DNA of 64,000 bases from Mesorhizobium sp. ORS 3324 (lineage in GTDB: Bacteria > Pseudomonadota > Alphaproteobacteria > Rhizobiales > Rhizobiaceae). The translations under genes and the position numbers were made by a program. The notes beneath the pieces were generated by a model. It did not search any database and had not been told where the DNA came from. It saw nothing but the letters and a program-made list of their open reading frames with translations. The DNA lies in the NCBI GenBank assembly GCA_000824825.2, contig LM655202.1, positions 153,135 through 217,134 on the forward strand, written 5' to 3'. Positions 29,001 through 36,671 of the stretch are shown here, in pieces (the first letter of the stretch is position 1; each line of letters starts with the position of its first letter).

Positions 29001-31383
29001 CGCGGCAGCCCTCCCCGTCCGGCCACTTGCTGAAGCCGTTCACCAAGTTCGCCAAGTTCTGGTGAGTAAAGTCAGAAAGCCGATCGCGGCGGAGGACCTC
29101 GCTGGAGATTGCGCCGGTGGCTTGGCGAGACCATTCTTCTTCGGGCCACTTGCTGAAGCCATTCACCAGGTTCGCCAGGTCCTGGGGGGGAATATCCGAG
29201 AGTTCGGCGCGGCGCAGAACCTCACTGGCGATCGCGGCAACGACTTGTTGAGATGCCACCTGCTCCGGCCACTTGCTCAAGCCGTTCACCAGGTTCGTCA
29301 GGTTCTTGTAATCAAAGTCCGAGAGCCCATCGTCGCCCCGTGCCCGGCGAAGGACCTCGCTGGCGATCCCGACTGAGACTTGCTGAGATGCCGCCTCTGC
29401 TGGCCACTTGCTGAAGCCGTTCACCAAAGTCGCCAGTGCCTGCTGAGTAAGACTAGGGAGCTGGTCGACGCGGCTAAAAATCTCGCCGGCGATTGCGATC
29501 CCTGCTTCGCGACAATCCGCCATGTCCGGCCACTTGCTGAAACCGTTAACGAGGTTTGTTAGGTTCTGGTGAGTAAAATCAGAAAGTTGATCGCGGCGGC
29601 CAATGACCTCACTGGCGATCGCGACTGTGGCTTGGTGGCAGCCCGCATTGGTGGGGCATTTGCTCAGCCCGTTTACCAGGTTCGCCAGCTCCTGCGCAGT
29701 AAAATCAGCGAGCCCTTCATTAAGGGCGCAGCTGGAAAGTTGTGTGGCGATGGCGACTATGGCTTGGCGGGACGATACGTCTTCGGGCCACTTGCTGAAG
29801 CCGTTCACCAAGTTTGCCAAATCCTGATGGTTGAAATCGGAGAGCCGGGAACGGCGGTCACGACGCAGAACTTCCACGGCGATCGCGCTCGTGGCTTGGC
29901 GAGACGACACGTCTTGTGGCCACTTGCTGAAGCCGTTTACCAAGTTTGCTAGCTCCTGCTGATTGAAATCGGAGAGTCGGGAATGCTGGTCACGGCGCAG
30001 GATCTCCCCGGCAATCGCGACTGTGGCTCCCCGAAATGAGTCCTGCGCCGGCCATTTGGAGAAGCCGTTCACAAGATTTGCCAGCTCTTGGTGAGTAAAT
30101 TCAGAGAGCCTGGAGTGCCGGCTGCGACGCAGGACCTCGCCAGCGATCATGTCGGTGGCTTGACAAATGACCTCCTCTTCCGGGCACTTGCCGAAGCCGT
30201 TTACAAGGTTCGCAAGGTCCTGGTGATTGAAAGCGGAGAGCCCGGGGTCGCTGCGAGTGCGGCGAAGGACCTCCCCGGCGAGCGCAATCATAGCGTCGCG
30301 GCAATCGCCTGCTTGCGGCCACTTGCCGAAGCCATTTGCAAGGTTCGCCAAGTTTTGCTGCGCAAAATCAGACAGCCGGAAACGTCGCTCGGTGCGACGG
30401 CCGACCTCACGGGCAACGGCTTCCGCGCCCCCACGAGTTTCCGGCCGCTGCGGCCACTTGCTAAAACCGTTCACCAGCAACGACAGACTTTGACTATTCA
30501 GCCCCCCAAGTGCCCTGTCTTCATCGCGGCAAAATTGGGCTATTCTGATCGTTGCATTGCGGCACGTTCTCGACTGCGGATGCCGACCAAACGACGCCGC
30601 GAAGAGCGAAAGAGCTTTGGGCTCCACTTCGCACATCAACCTATCATTAAGCTGCGACACCCGAGCTGCAATCGCCTTGCAGGCGTCGACGCCTTCCTCA
30701 CCTCCGGCCTCGCGACTTACTGCGTTGCATGCTGTGGCATAGCCCCATGATTTCCCGCGGCGTATATCTTCCTCGAAACGTGTGACAAATTGACTTCTGA
30801 ACTGGGCGGCGGCCTTTTGCACGAAGTCTGCATGGATTCCGTCATCCGCTCCCTGCAGCCGCCTGTCATACTCCACTACTGCACACGAAAATCCAACGAT
30901 GTCCCGGGCGAAGTAAATTGCGTCTAGACCTTCGTTAGATTCTTGTTCTGAGAGTGCACTGCTCTGGGCGGCGACACCACTCATGCGCCGCCTTTTTGAT
31001 GAGCGATCCAGGCCTGTTGCGGATTGCCTGTGCGAGGCACTTGGTCGCAATCTGCTGGACTGACCGGTACCGTGGCCCTCCGTACCGGAACGCGATGAAC
31101 GTTCCTCCCAATTTGTCGCGCTGCGATCCGGCAGATAGCGAGCATCAGGCTGAACGTCACGCGCATCTACCGAAGGGTCATGTGAGGGGCGGTGTCGGGC
31201 ATCGCTGGTCGAAGGCGGCCTTTGAGAGGAGGAGGTTCCTGAATCTCGACTGTCAGAGTGCAGACCCTGCATGACCGAACTGAACGCCGTGGCATCGTTT
31301 CCAGCGCCAATATCGGACCCAGCATGGGACCAGCGGGGGCCTGATCCGCCTGGCGCATTCGCACGTCGGTTAACTCCTGTCAT
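23008..31383 (-). CDS. SKWP-repeat T3SS effector 1 (Mlr6361/XopAD/RipS family)
   Basis: 2791 aa from the ATG at 31383 (MTGVNRRANAPGG), preceded by AAGGGAGA; a longer frame adds six residues. Order: disordered Ser/Arg-rich N-terminus (1-150), helical domain (170-290), about 24 repeats of 38-44 residues with the core LANLVNGFSKWP (about 300-1300), a linker, a block with DGCGFIKASLA and FAKGVLIVVP leading to LDGDFDGD (acidic triad Asp2035, 2037, 2039), and a shikimate-kinase-like C-terminus (Walker A GMKGAGKSS near 2625). The kinase part has ATGDET where ATGGG is normal and lacks the RPLL lid Arg. Family members in M. loti, Xanthomonas and Ralstonia are injected effectors of unknown biochemistry. 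A tts-box-like site lies 155 bases upstream. Confidence 0.92.
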   Translation of the reverse strand: MTGVNRRANAPGGSGPRWSHAGSDIGAGNDATAFSSVMQGLHSDSRDSGTSSSQRPPSTSDARHRPSHDPSVDARDVQPDARYLPDRSATNWEERSSRSGTEGHGTGQSSRLRPSASHRQSATGLDRSSKRRRMSGVAAQSSALSEQESNEGLDAIYFARDIVGFSCAVVEYDRRLQGADDGIHADFVQKAAAQFRSQFVTRFEEDIRRGKSWGYATACNAVSREAGGEEGVDACKAIAARVSQLNDRLMCEVEPKALSLFAASFGRHPQSRTCRNATIRIAQFCRDEDRALGGLNSQSLSLLVNGFSKWPQRPETRGGAEAVAREVGRRTERRFRLSDFAQQNLANLANGFGKWPQAGDCRDAMIALAGEVLRRTRSDPGLSAFNHQDLANLVNGFGKCPEEEVICQATDMIAGEVLRRSRHSRLSEFTHQELANLVNGFSKWPAQDSFRGATVAIAGEILRRDQHSRLSDFNQQELANLVNGFSKWPQDVSSRQATSAIAVEVLRRDRRSRLSDFNHQDLANLVNGFSKWPEDVSSRQAIVAIATQLSSCALNEGLADFTAQELANLVNGLSKCPTNAGCHQATVAIASEVIGRRDQLSDFTHQNLTNLVNGFSKWPDMADCREAGIAIAGEIFSRVDQLPSLTQQALATLVNGFSKWPAEAASQQVSVGIASEVLRRARGDDGLSDFDYKNLTNLVNGLSKWPEQVASQQVVAAIASEVLRRAELSDIPPQDLANLVNGFSKWPEEEWSRQATGAISSEVLRRDRLSDFTHQNLANLVNGFSKWPDGEGCRAAAIAIAGEVFRRADQFYDFAPQALATVVNGLSKWPQDASARQATIAIASELRRRGTRQLELSEFNRQDIVNLVNGFSKWPEEADSQQAADAIANALFCRADRLSDFTHQQLANLVNGFSKWPNGPNCREMTFSIAREVHPGQLFDFAPHELANLVNGFSKWPHAEDCRQATIATAHEILRRGALLGDFAHQHLANLVNGFSKWPEAPTCRDAAAAIAEEVQGRQLSDFVAQGLANLVNGFSKWPERTSSYQATVAIANEVLRRGTRHSQFTSQHLANLVNGFSKWPEETNCRDAMLAIASQVHGRAVRLSDFSSQELANLVNGFSKWPDQAGSERATVAIAHTIVHRTVRLSDFTSQELANLVNGFSKWPESSYPRDATFAIAGEVLRRPARFSQFTSQHLANLVNGFSKWPESPEPREATFAIAAEVLRRADLSHFAPEGLSNLVNGFSKWPDGEDGRRATVAIASEARQRQFADFAPRLMAILMNGFSKWPEEETCRQSTIDIARSLGARGQRFGVFTTPQLSLIVNALSRMIVRAEDSGEITDAVLPKDRLHKLAHYLNYDNERLAQAGPLDITIIFKGLGKARLVDDLGLLASAGLNRLSELRQAPGFATQVDLETMGNMCAALLPLARSPQKPLRWHRRQALTLLNDLQPVLEQKIEAHLNASDAERTRGPLASRSPALSIYQTLKARAVLERLFRSPYVEGKRADLRVRQQELEGKTKDILHRTRGLIEGDLSNMSWNLIAQIEADSPVDALDLFIEQDAAAIQAQHPASVFDVLQVLQSMDHEPRPPQGDAGLMRLPVVDMQGRPLPGEPETRYSIFHRLTSGRLPVVAVQLPATPSAFMLARTLTVDGVPYRMDLFGGSKLKPPRLNVSQVAARAPGEPTKPSGGKLLAIPYAETAPGTAFEQLSRAWAPFKEAYYYTQRRGFAAPPAIKDLSPHDYALEGAFKLVLLPDRPTGEAHPFRLTGPEGPIALRPHDGCGFIKASLANLMPAVRRGGEQEDGPDRVLAYGEAKNTSLPVSALQHYPRSEQVADEARQKALTWLRSKERPQLTSEELFRTVTAANINGPGAIAVPSADSCLHVPMLKSQTLSSGGTLIGRSPYDKPNLRPFAAEQVKSAVDGDPTAVFLDNCTAIQYSFNVAHKSGEELAADDPTLFAKGVLIVVPDEMWPADYSDRGLVMSSEDVKCHSNWTTGKDRAKVDTPVDCVGILQATEVFAPGSVVAVPPSEQKKLDGDFDGDSVIIIGDRPLLYEHVRQFDKEEQARGLGSLKPPKSHTPAIDNGHYKFGRASQILAATRNVLEIYTGLQRGFLAQSHEARQWFAERAIFGTYEGIHPQLKRNIRSLLEQERVSALSFLDAREIARREIVLANHPVAREMAELLLAELEAWAGRLEEQALPETDTSMSEAPVAVSQPLSALFPELAESYSVTTQPRERVQLLVDRYPARIDPRPDGYNPHDLVQSTNNLLSLGIKVGTDAYKSDTGAHTFMFKSGYLQRLLQQIPGLATVPYVKSTAAALHHGSFDSDAALKELKDNPTLAASIMESSIKFAAEQGLLSRPSNLRLAVGDSDMTITLNREEALERAKIESSRAKEVEENITAAALGVAASLRKAGIQVNMPHLEHRLRSDASMTDQLFGVQVPVEAGAQLIGNAVRHLYELPDKEFTPAFKKAILAFEERGYSEVSTINWFKTRSPTFVGIKTVLATPEGYRFEVEFHTADSYKAKIDNHDTYKELQKLQELQRGSRESLDPSIAEPLLERVRNACNKVVIPDGAIGIPHWEPDADSSVGASLIRRLKVEPPKHTTARSAIGQEILGALGSRPIVLVGMKGAGKSSFGRVLARRLGLKFVDADKEIEAKTGKSIAKIFAEDGEVHFRDLEMKEIKKSLEQGPKVLATGDETFMFEEIRHLVSAKAVSIWLNTHENVIRRNQRHERLKTKTDDQDQSVTDLMRMRNPVYQLADLTIAPQHQRDLKSADACLSALHAHLCGEGREA
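27495..30480 (-). repeat. SKWP repeat array of effector 1 (about 24 units)
   Basis: Roughly 120-130-bp units, visible in DNA as recurring GGCCACTTGCTGAAACCGTT on the plus strand, encode the LVNGFSKWP core. Most units keep frame and consensus; two carry KCP instead of KWP. The array makes the locus prone to unequal crossing-over and repeat-number change. Confidence 0.9.
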
Positions 31384-31537
31384 AAGCCGTCTCCCTTGCA
31401 ACCGATGATGCGCCGATTACACAGTGCGGCCGCGACCTGAGCGAGCGAAGCTCCTTCGGCAGCGCCGACGAGACGTAATTCGCCACAACCAGCGTGCGGA
31501 TCGTCGTTTTTGAACAATCGCGCGCTCTGGCATGGAA

Positions 31538-31567
31538 TACTCCCTGCGACTGACGACACCCTGACGT
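31538..31567 (-). promoter_or_regulatory. tts-box-like site for SKWP effector 1
   Basis: Minus strand begins ACGTCAGGGTGTCGTCAGTC and ends AGTA; it keeps CGTCAG, the central TCG, AG and the final TA of the tts pattern but differs at several positions. It is 155 bases before the ATG. Weaker than the boxes of nopC and nopX. Confidence 0.5.
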
Positions 31568-31729
31568 GCGCTAGCCGAAATTTAGGTGGATCATGACGAT
31601 GCCTGACATGTGCAATGTATTGAAGGAGGGCCACGAAGGCATCGGCATTGGCGGCGCAAACGAATTTCAGATAGTGAACGATGGCTTGTCGGCCCTTCAT
31701 ACGCTCCTTCGCGGTCGTCTTGAGAGCCC

Positions 31730-32700
31730 GCCTTATGCAGGGTTGTTATGATGCCGAGGGGCTGGGCGCAGGGAGCACGACCTCGCCGCGATAGCAAAGC
31801 TGCGACCTAGCCCGTCTTATGCACGACGATAGGGTCGACGATACGGTTGATGTCGTTCACGGCCATCAGCAGCTGTCGCTCTTCAACGCCCACTACTACA
31901 GGCGTTGCTTTCTGCCGATCCATGTATATGACGCCGCGACCTGTCGCCCGGTCGCCATGGTCCTGCGCCTCGGCAAGACCCCGACGGGCGAGGAGATCCG
32001 CGGCTATCTGCGCCGCCTCGTGCGCCGCATCCGTGCCCGCTGGCCGACCACCCGCATCCTGATCCGCGGCGATGGCCACTATGGCCGGGCGCACATCATG
32101 GCCAGGTGCGAGAACAACGGCGTCGACTACCCCTTCGGCCAACCCGGCAACAAGGTTCTGCAGCGGCTCGTCGACGAGAGCGCCGACGATATCCGCACCC
32201 GCCGCGCGCTCGAGCGGAAGTCGGTGCTGCGGGTTATGCCGAAACCGCTACAAGGCGAAATCCTGGAAGACGAAACGTCGCGCCTGCGCTCGCATCGAGG
32301 CAACCGCGATGGCCTCGACATCCGCTTCGTCGTCACCAATCTCGACAAAGGCTCCGCCGAGCACATCTACGACGTGATCTACTGCGCCCGCGGCCGGGCC
32401 GAAAACCTGATCAAGATGCACAAGAGCCAGCTCGCCTCCGACCGTACCTCCTGCCGCTCACCGATTGCCAACCAGGTCCGTCTTGTCCTGCACACCGCCG
32501 CATACTGGCTGATGCTTACCCTGCGCGAAGGCGGTGCCCACGACGCATCATCTGCGCAGCGCCGAGTTGGCTACGCTGCGGCTCAGGCTGCTCAAGCTCG
32601 GCGCACGACCGCGCATCAAGGCCCCACATATGGGCGCACCGGTCCCGCTGCGTGATATGTCTAAAAAACCGCTTGTCGCGTGGCCGTTCCACATATGTCG
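31730..32700 (+). pseudogene. IS1380-family transposase remnant
   Basis: The plus-strand frame from 31819 reads as an IS1380-type DDE transposase lacking its N-terminus: DDTVDVVHGHQQLSLFNAHY, IHVYDAATCRPVAMVLRLGKTP, LIRGDGHYGRAHIM, GLDIRFVVTNL, ARGRAENLIKMHKSQLASDRTS. The preceding CYDAEGLGA piece at about 31735 fits the far N-terminus, so an internal part is deleted. At about 32530 the frame shifts, and the natural C-terminus (LRSAELATLRLRLLKLGARPRI) continues in the next frame. It lies between two effector genes and abuts the end of the C48 gene. Inactive. Confidence 0.85.
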
Positions 32701-32718
32701 CTACAGCCAGCCAGCCAG

Positions 32719-35529
32719 TCAGCGCCTCAGTCGGGTTTGCAGTGCCAGCCGATCGACAACGAGGTTGTCGAGGTGCAGCACGCCCGGCCGTCGTCTTTGC
32801 GCCAGGCGCCTAACCAATGCCCGCGTCCCGTCCAGCACAAAGACACCGCAATCATAGCCGTTGCTCTGCTGGGTCATGCGGGCAGGCTCCAGACGAGCGC
32901 CCAGCCGTTGTGCGAGCAGTGCTGCAGGCCCGTCGTTGTATCCCACGGCGGAATCGTAGTGATAGGCAGCCGGCATTGCCCGTTCGCGACGATCAACGAG
33001 CAGCAGCGACCAATGGCTGCCGCGGCGATTGGGATCCGAAGCACTGGCATCGTTCAGCGGCAGGAACAGGAAGTCGGCTGTGTCATTACCATCCTGATCA
33101 TAGACAATCTGCTGGAAGGCGCGCGCCGCCACGCTGTCGGAGCCCAAGCGCAGATGATAGTGGGCTATGAGCGGATCCACGAGCCGCGTGCGGGAGGCGA
33201 GATCCGGATTGTTCCGCTGCAGCTCCTGAATCAGAAGCGTGTAATCCGCCGCGATATGCTCGTCGCTCAGCCAATCCCTGGCGCCGAGTTCTAGCCCACC
33301 GTGGCCGTGGAACGAGGCTGTCTGATTCAACGCCGCTATCTGAGCATCCGCCGATGTGCTCGGAAACCCCGGTGCATAGTGAGCATCGTCACGCAACTCG
33401 TACGGGGTGGAGGGCAAATCAACCAGAGGGGAAAGACCGCGGTAGATGTCTGACGACGGGGACCTTGCAGACGAGGGCGCGGAGGACTGCATCTGCGTGG
33501 TAAGCCAATCCCAAGCTCCCTCGAACGGGGTAACCGGAGCTGAGGAAGGCTCTGCAAACGAGGGCGCGGAGCTCTGCATCTGCGTGCCGAGCCAATCCCA
33601 AGCTCCCTCGAACGGAGTATTCGGAGCTGAGGAAAGCTCTGCAGACGGGGGCGCGGAGCTCTGCATCTGCGTCCTGAGACAATCCCAAGCTCCCTCGGAC
33701 GGAGTATTCTGAGCTGAGGGAAACTCTTGAAACGAGCTGGCGTGCTGGGCGCCTTCCCCGGCAAACGAATCCGCCTCCTCGGGACCCCGCAACCCGAGCG
33801 CTCTATTCGCCTCGACAAGTTGCAGGTATTGCCGAAGCATCGTGAAATCGGTTCCATAGAGCCGAGGTGAAACCTTCCTAAAGTTCTTGGCATCTGCGTT
33901 TAAGCCACGTCGCTGGTCAGCATCGTTAAGCCGGTCAACTATGTTGCTCTTACCTTCCCTTTGGAGCCAGTCACTGAAGGCACGAAGGCGGCTAGCCCGG
34001 TCTTGAAAAGGCAGCTTTTGCGCCGTAGTCGCATCTCCAAGTCCACGTATGGCTTCGTCCAGCATCGCGTCGATGACACGGGCGTCTGCGGGATAGGGGT
34101 GCAGGAGGTGCCGCCCCATGAGACGCGGGCCGGGCCCGATCTGTTCGAAGCCGCACCCTTCCGACATGAGCCTCCGGAGATGATTCAGCGTCGACTGAAG
34201 ACGGTTCTCAGGGTCATTACCCTCGGCTTTATACAGGTCTAAATCGTCCGCCAGCGATTCATCTCGAAACCGAGAAGCCAACGGCTCCTTGTCGTTCTTA
34301 TGGAGCCAGTTGGCGAATTTTTTTGCATGTATCAGGCTGCTGTCAATCGTGTTTTTGGGAACGCCGGCTTGCATGGCTGCCGTTTTGAACCGCGTCATAA
34401 GCGCATCGTCTTCGGCAGGGAGGGCAGCCAACCGCTGTCGGCGGTGGGGGTTGAAATTCGCGGCGCGTTCCTCGACTTTTGCGGCGTGGAACTCCTGGAG
34501 CACTGTCAACGCCGCATGGATACGCTTTGTGCCAGAGAGTGTCGCAAGTCGATTCAACTCCTCGGGGAGATCAAGCAAGCTGGTCAGCGTCAAGTCTTTG
34601 GACCAGAGCCATGTCCGGAACTGATGCAGCCTTCCCACCCACCAAGTAACGGTGTCTTTCGAACGGCCGGCGGATGTGGCCGCCTCCCTGAAGTCACCAA
34701 TAAGCCTCTCGTCATCTGTGAGCTCAGCTGGTGGGAGATTGGTTTGTCGGATGTTTTCCAATGCCTCTATGACTTGATCTTTGATTTTCTTGCTGCCGGT
34801 AGAGTCAAATTGCTGCGCATACTCCCGTGCATCGTTGTCCAACTCATGGTCGTTCAGCCGGTCGGCAATTGGGTCCCTCTCGCGCTGGTTAAGCCATGCG
34901 CTGAACTGGTGCAAATGAGATGCATTCCTCTGGGCAGTCTGCACGAAGGTGCTGCCGAGAGACGCCCTCAAAAACCTGGAAACAAGGATTTTGTCCGTCT
35001 CGAAGGGCTCGGTCGGGAGCCGTCGCTTCGCGTAATATATGCGAAGCTCTGAATGAACTACATCCGACGCCGACATGCCGGACGAATCCTCGCGACGGCG
35101 CCCCGAAAAGGCTTTGGCGACACCTGACTTAACACTTGACCATAGGTGCCGGCCTTTGCCGTCCTTCGTCCGCACAGCAGGAGGCGCTCCCGAGGGCCCG
35201 GTGTAGCACGTGCTGCTGGACCCGCCATTTCGTGACTTGGACCGCTGAGGCATCCACATTGGATCCTCTATGTCAGCGCGCTGGGATGATCCATGCGACT
35301 TCGCAGGGCGAGTGTCAGGCATACCAGCTTCAGGGTAAGTAGTATCGCTGGGGCTCGCACCAGCGGAACTGAGCTGCAACTCGCTCAGTTGCTGTTCAAA
35401 ACGTGCTTGATCCTCGGGCATGCCTCCCGATTGTTGCCGCACCCGCTGCTGTTCCTGCAGAGCAGCGTAGTCGCGCATCCAAGCGTCCGTATCAAACCAT
35501 CCGTTGTGGGGCTCCAAATCACTCTCCAT
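32719..35529 (-). CDS. C48-peptidase (Ulp1-like) T3SS effector with tandem helical repeats
   Basis: 936 aa. The C-terminal 200 residues are a C48/Ulp1 cysteine peptidase with His839 (GSHWSLLLVD), Asp859 (YHYDSA) and Cys894 (GYDCGVFVLDG), all intact. Such domains in XopD, NopD and Mlr6316 remove SUMO from plant proteins. Upstream, residues about 150-560 hold four divergent modules of 75-95 residues with an LHQFxxWL-type core, like the modules of the two other C48 effectors here. Residues about 600-690 carry three tandem 29-residue units with EGAWDWL. No Sec signal. A good tts box lies 107 bases upstream, so TtsI control and T3SS export are expected. Host target unknown. Confidence 0.88.
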   Translation of the reverse strand: MESDLEPHNGWFDTDAWMRDYAALQEQQRVRQQSGGMPEDQARFEQQLSELQLSSAGASPSDTTYPEAGMPDTRPAKSHGSSQRADIEDPMWMPQRSKSRNGGSSSTCYTGPSGAPPAVRTKDGKGRHLWSSVKSGVAKAFSGRRREDSSGMSASDVVHSELRIYYAKRRLPTEPFETDKILVSRFLRASLGSTFVQTAQRNASHLHQFSAWLNQRERDPIADRLNDHELDNDAREYAQQFDSTGSKKIKDQVIEALENIRQTNLPPAELTDDERLIGDFREAATSAGRSKDTVTWWVGRLHQFRTWLWSKDLTLTSLLDLPEELNRLATLSGTKRIHAALTVLQEFHAAKVEERAANFNPHRRQRLAALPAEDDALMTRFKTAAMQAGVPKNTIDSSLIHAKKFANWLHKNDKEPLASRFRDESLADDLDLYKAEGNDPENRLQSTLNHLRRLMSEGCGFEQIGPGPRLMGRHLLHPYPADARVIDAMLDEAIRGLGDATTAQKLPFQDRASRLRAFSDWLQREGKSNIVDRLNDADQRRGLNADAKNFRKVSPRLYGTDFTMLRQYLQLVEANRALGLRGPEEADSFAGEGAQHASSFQEFPSAQNTPSEGAWDCLRTQMQSSAPPSAELSSAPNTPFEGAWDWLGTQMQSSAPSFAEPSSAPVTPFEGAWDWLTTQMQSSAPSSARSPSSDIYRGLSPLVDLPSTPYELRDDAHYAPGFPSTSADAQIAALNQTASFHGHGGLELGARDWLSDEHIAADYTLLIQELQRNNPDLASRTRLVDPLIAHYHLRLGSDSVAARAFQQIVYDQDGNDTADFLFLPLNDASASDPNRRGSHWSLLLVDRRERAMPAAYHYDSAVGYNDGPAALLAQRLGARLEPARMTQQSNGYDCGVFVLDGTRALVRRLAQRRRPGVLHLDNLVVDRLALQTRLRR
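33460..33720 (-). repeat. Three 87-bp tandem repeats inside the C48 effector
   Basis: The sequence CCAAGCTCCCTCG recurs at exactly 87-bp spacing (33511, 33598, 33685). Each unit encodes 29 residues around TPFEGAWDWLxTQMQSSAP. The other two C48 effectors have a single related segment (GDPAWDVLRAFHEE), so this is a lineage-specific expansion. Confidence 0.85.
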
Positions 35530-36538
35530 AGATGAGACAAATCACAGCTGGACCTAAGCTAAGCTCGGATGCGGAATTTGCATTCCGATCGAACCTAACG
35601 GCTCGAAGGCTTTGCGTTGTTCAACGTTCGGTATATCCCTCATTTAGCTGTCAGAAGGCTGACGAGCACGTTTGTAAGTGCCGGTAGTTTCACAGATGTT
35701 GGAGTGCGCGGCCTGTGAGTGGCAATGGCGGGGCTACTGATTTGCCATCTGACGTTTGATGTTCAAACTGGTTGCGAACTCGGATGGCTGAGCGGGAATG
35801 AACAGGGAGATATGATCTCCTCGAAGGCCGCTGACAGGCCGCTTCGACCGTCGCCGTGTCTATTGAGCTCTCGCCGCCTGCTTCCCACTTCCCATCGAGC
35901 GGATCAGGCCATTGCGGCTCGTCTTGTGGTCACGACACGCGCCCTGTTGCCCAGGACAGTGTCGAGACAAATTTCCAGTTCTCTCAGGCTGCAGCCCGCG
36001 CCCCCGATGCCGCAGTAGTTCCAGTGGTCTTCGCTTTTGGCGATTTCAGCATTTTGGCCGAGCGCAGGTCAGGTTTATGTCAGGTAAGGACGGCTATGTG
36101 TGATGGTCGAAGCTTTGCCATTGTCTCAGGAAAACATTTTGCGAAAGATCAATGTCTGTCGGGTGCTACGGGTAGGATTGGGATGACCGCCAAAGAATGC
36201 GAAGCACCCCCGCGCGCAAGGTCATCACGCCGAGAAGGCGAAGCCAGAACCTGCGGGCGCGCAGAGGGACATCGTCGCCTTTGGCGCAGGGCTTGATGAC
36301 TGCGGTTCCCGTTATTTCCATGCCGCCGACGTGCGTGCGAAATCTCCTGCCGCGATTACTGCGTGTGCTTCGGATTAAGGGAAACTTTTGGGGACGGCCG
36401 CCGATGCCGTGCAAGCGATCGCATCCGGGCGATCGACAAGACCTCGAACGGAACCGATGGGGTCTCACGCATTGAGCTGACCAATGGGGCGGGTACTTCG
36501 GTCACATGCGCTTCGAGCGGCTAATGAGGGCATGGCCA
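35530..36538. other. Divergent intergenic region between two effectors
   Basis: About 1 kb with no recognisable gene; it holds the two oppositely oriented tts boxes (35636-35665 and, at its right edge, 36539-36568). The longest frames have no ribosome-binding site or motif. Confidence 0.45.
35636..35665 (-). promoter_or_regulatory. tts box for the 936-aa C48 effector
   Basis: On the minus strand TCGTCAGCCTTCTGACAGCT opens the site and AGGGA closes it. Good agreement with the tts-box pattern; 107 bases before the ATG. Confidence 0.75.
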
Positions 36539-36568
36539 GCGTCAGACTTTTCAAAATCCCGTTTCGTG
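36539..36568 (+). promoter_or_regulatory. tts-box-like site for SKWP effector 2
   Basis: GCGTCAGACTTTTCAAAATC opens the site. The CGTCAG, TTNTC and AA blocks fit the tts pattern, the second half less so. It lies 104 bases before the ATG at 36672 and is correctly oriented. Confidence 0.5.
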
Positions 36569-36671
36569 AAGACCATCTTCGCCTGGATGCCCGGTCCATC
36601 GCAGCTCGCCCTACGGATGAGCGATCAGCCTCGACACTATAGGGGCGCATTGCCCGCATTGGAGATTGGAT

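Noticed and set aside
27495..30480. Regularly spaced DNA repeats that could suggest a CRISPR array
   Set aside because: Period is about 120-130 bp, units are coding and in frame, and the translation is the SKWP repeat protein.
31380..31700. 106-codon minus-strand frame just upstream of SKWP effector 1
   Set aside because: It spans the tts-box-like site and ends at the effector start; no motif, so treated as chance.
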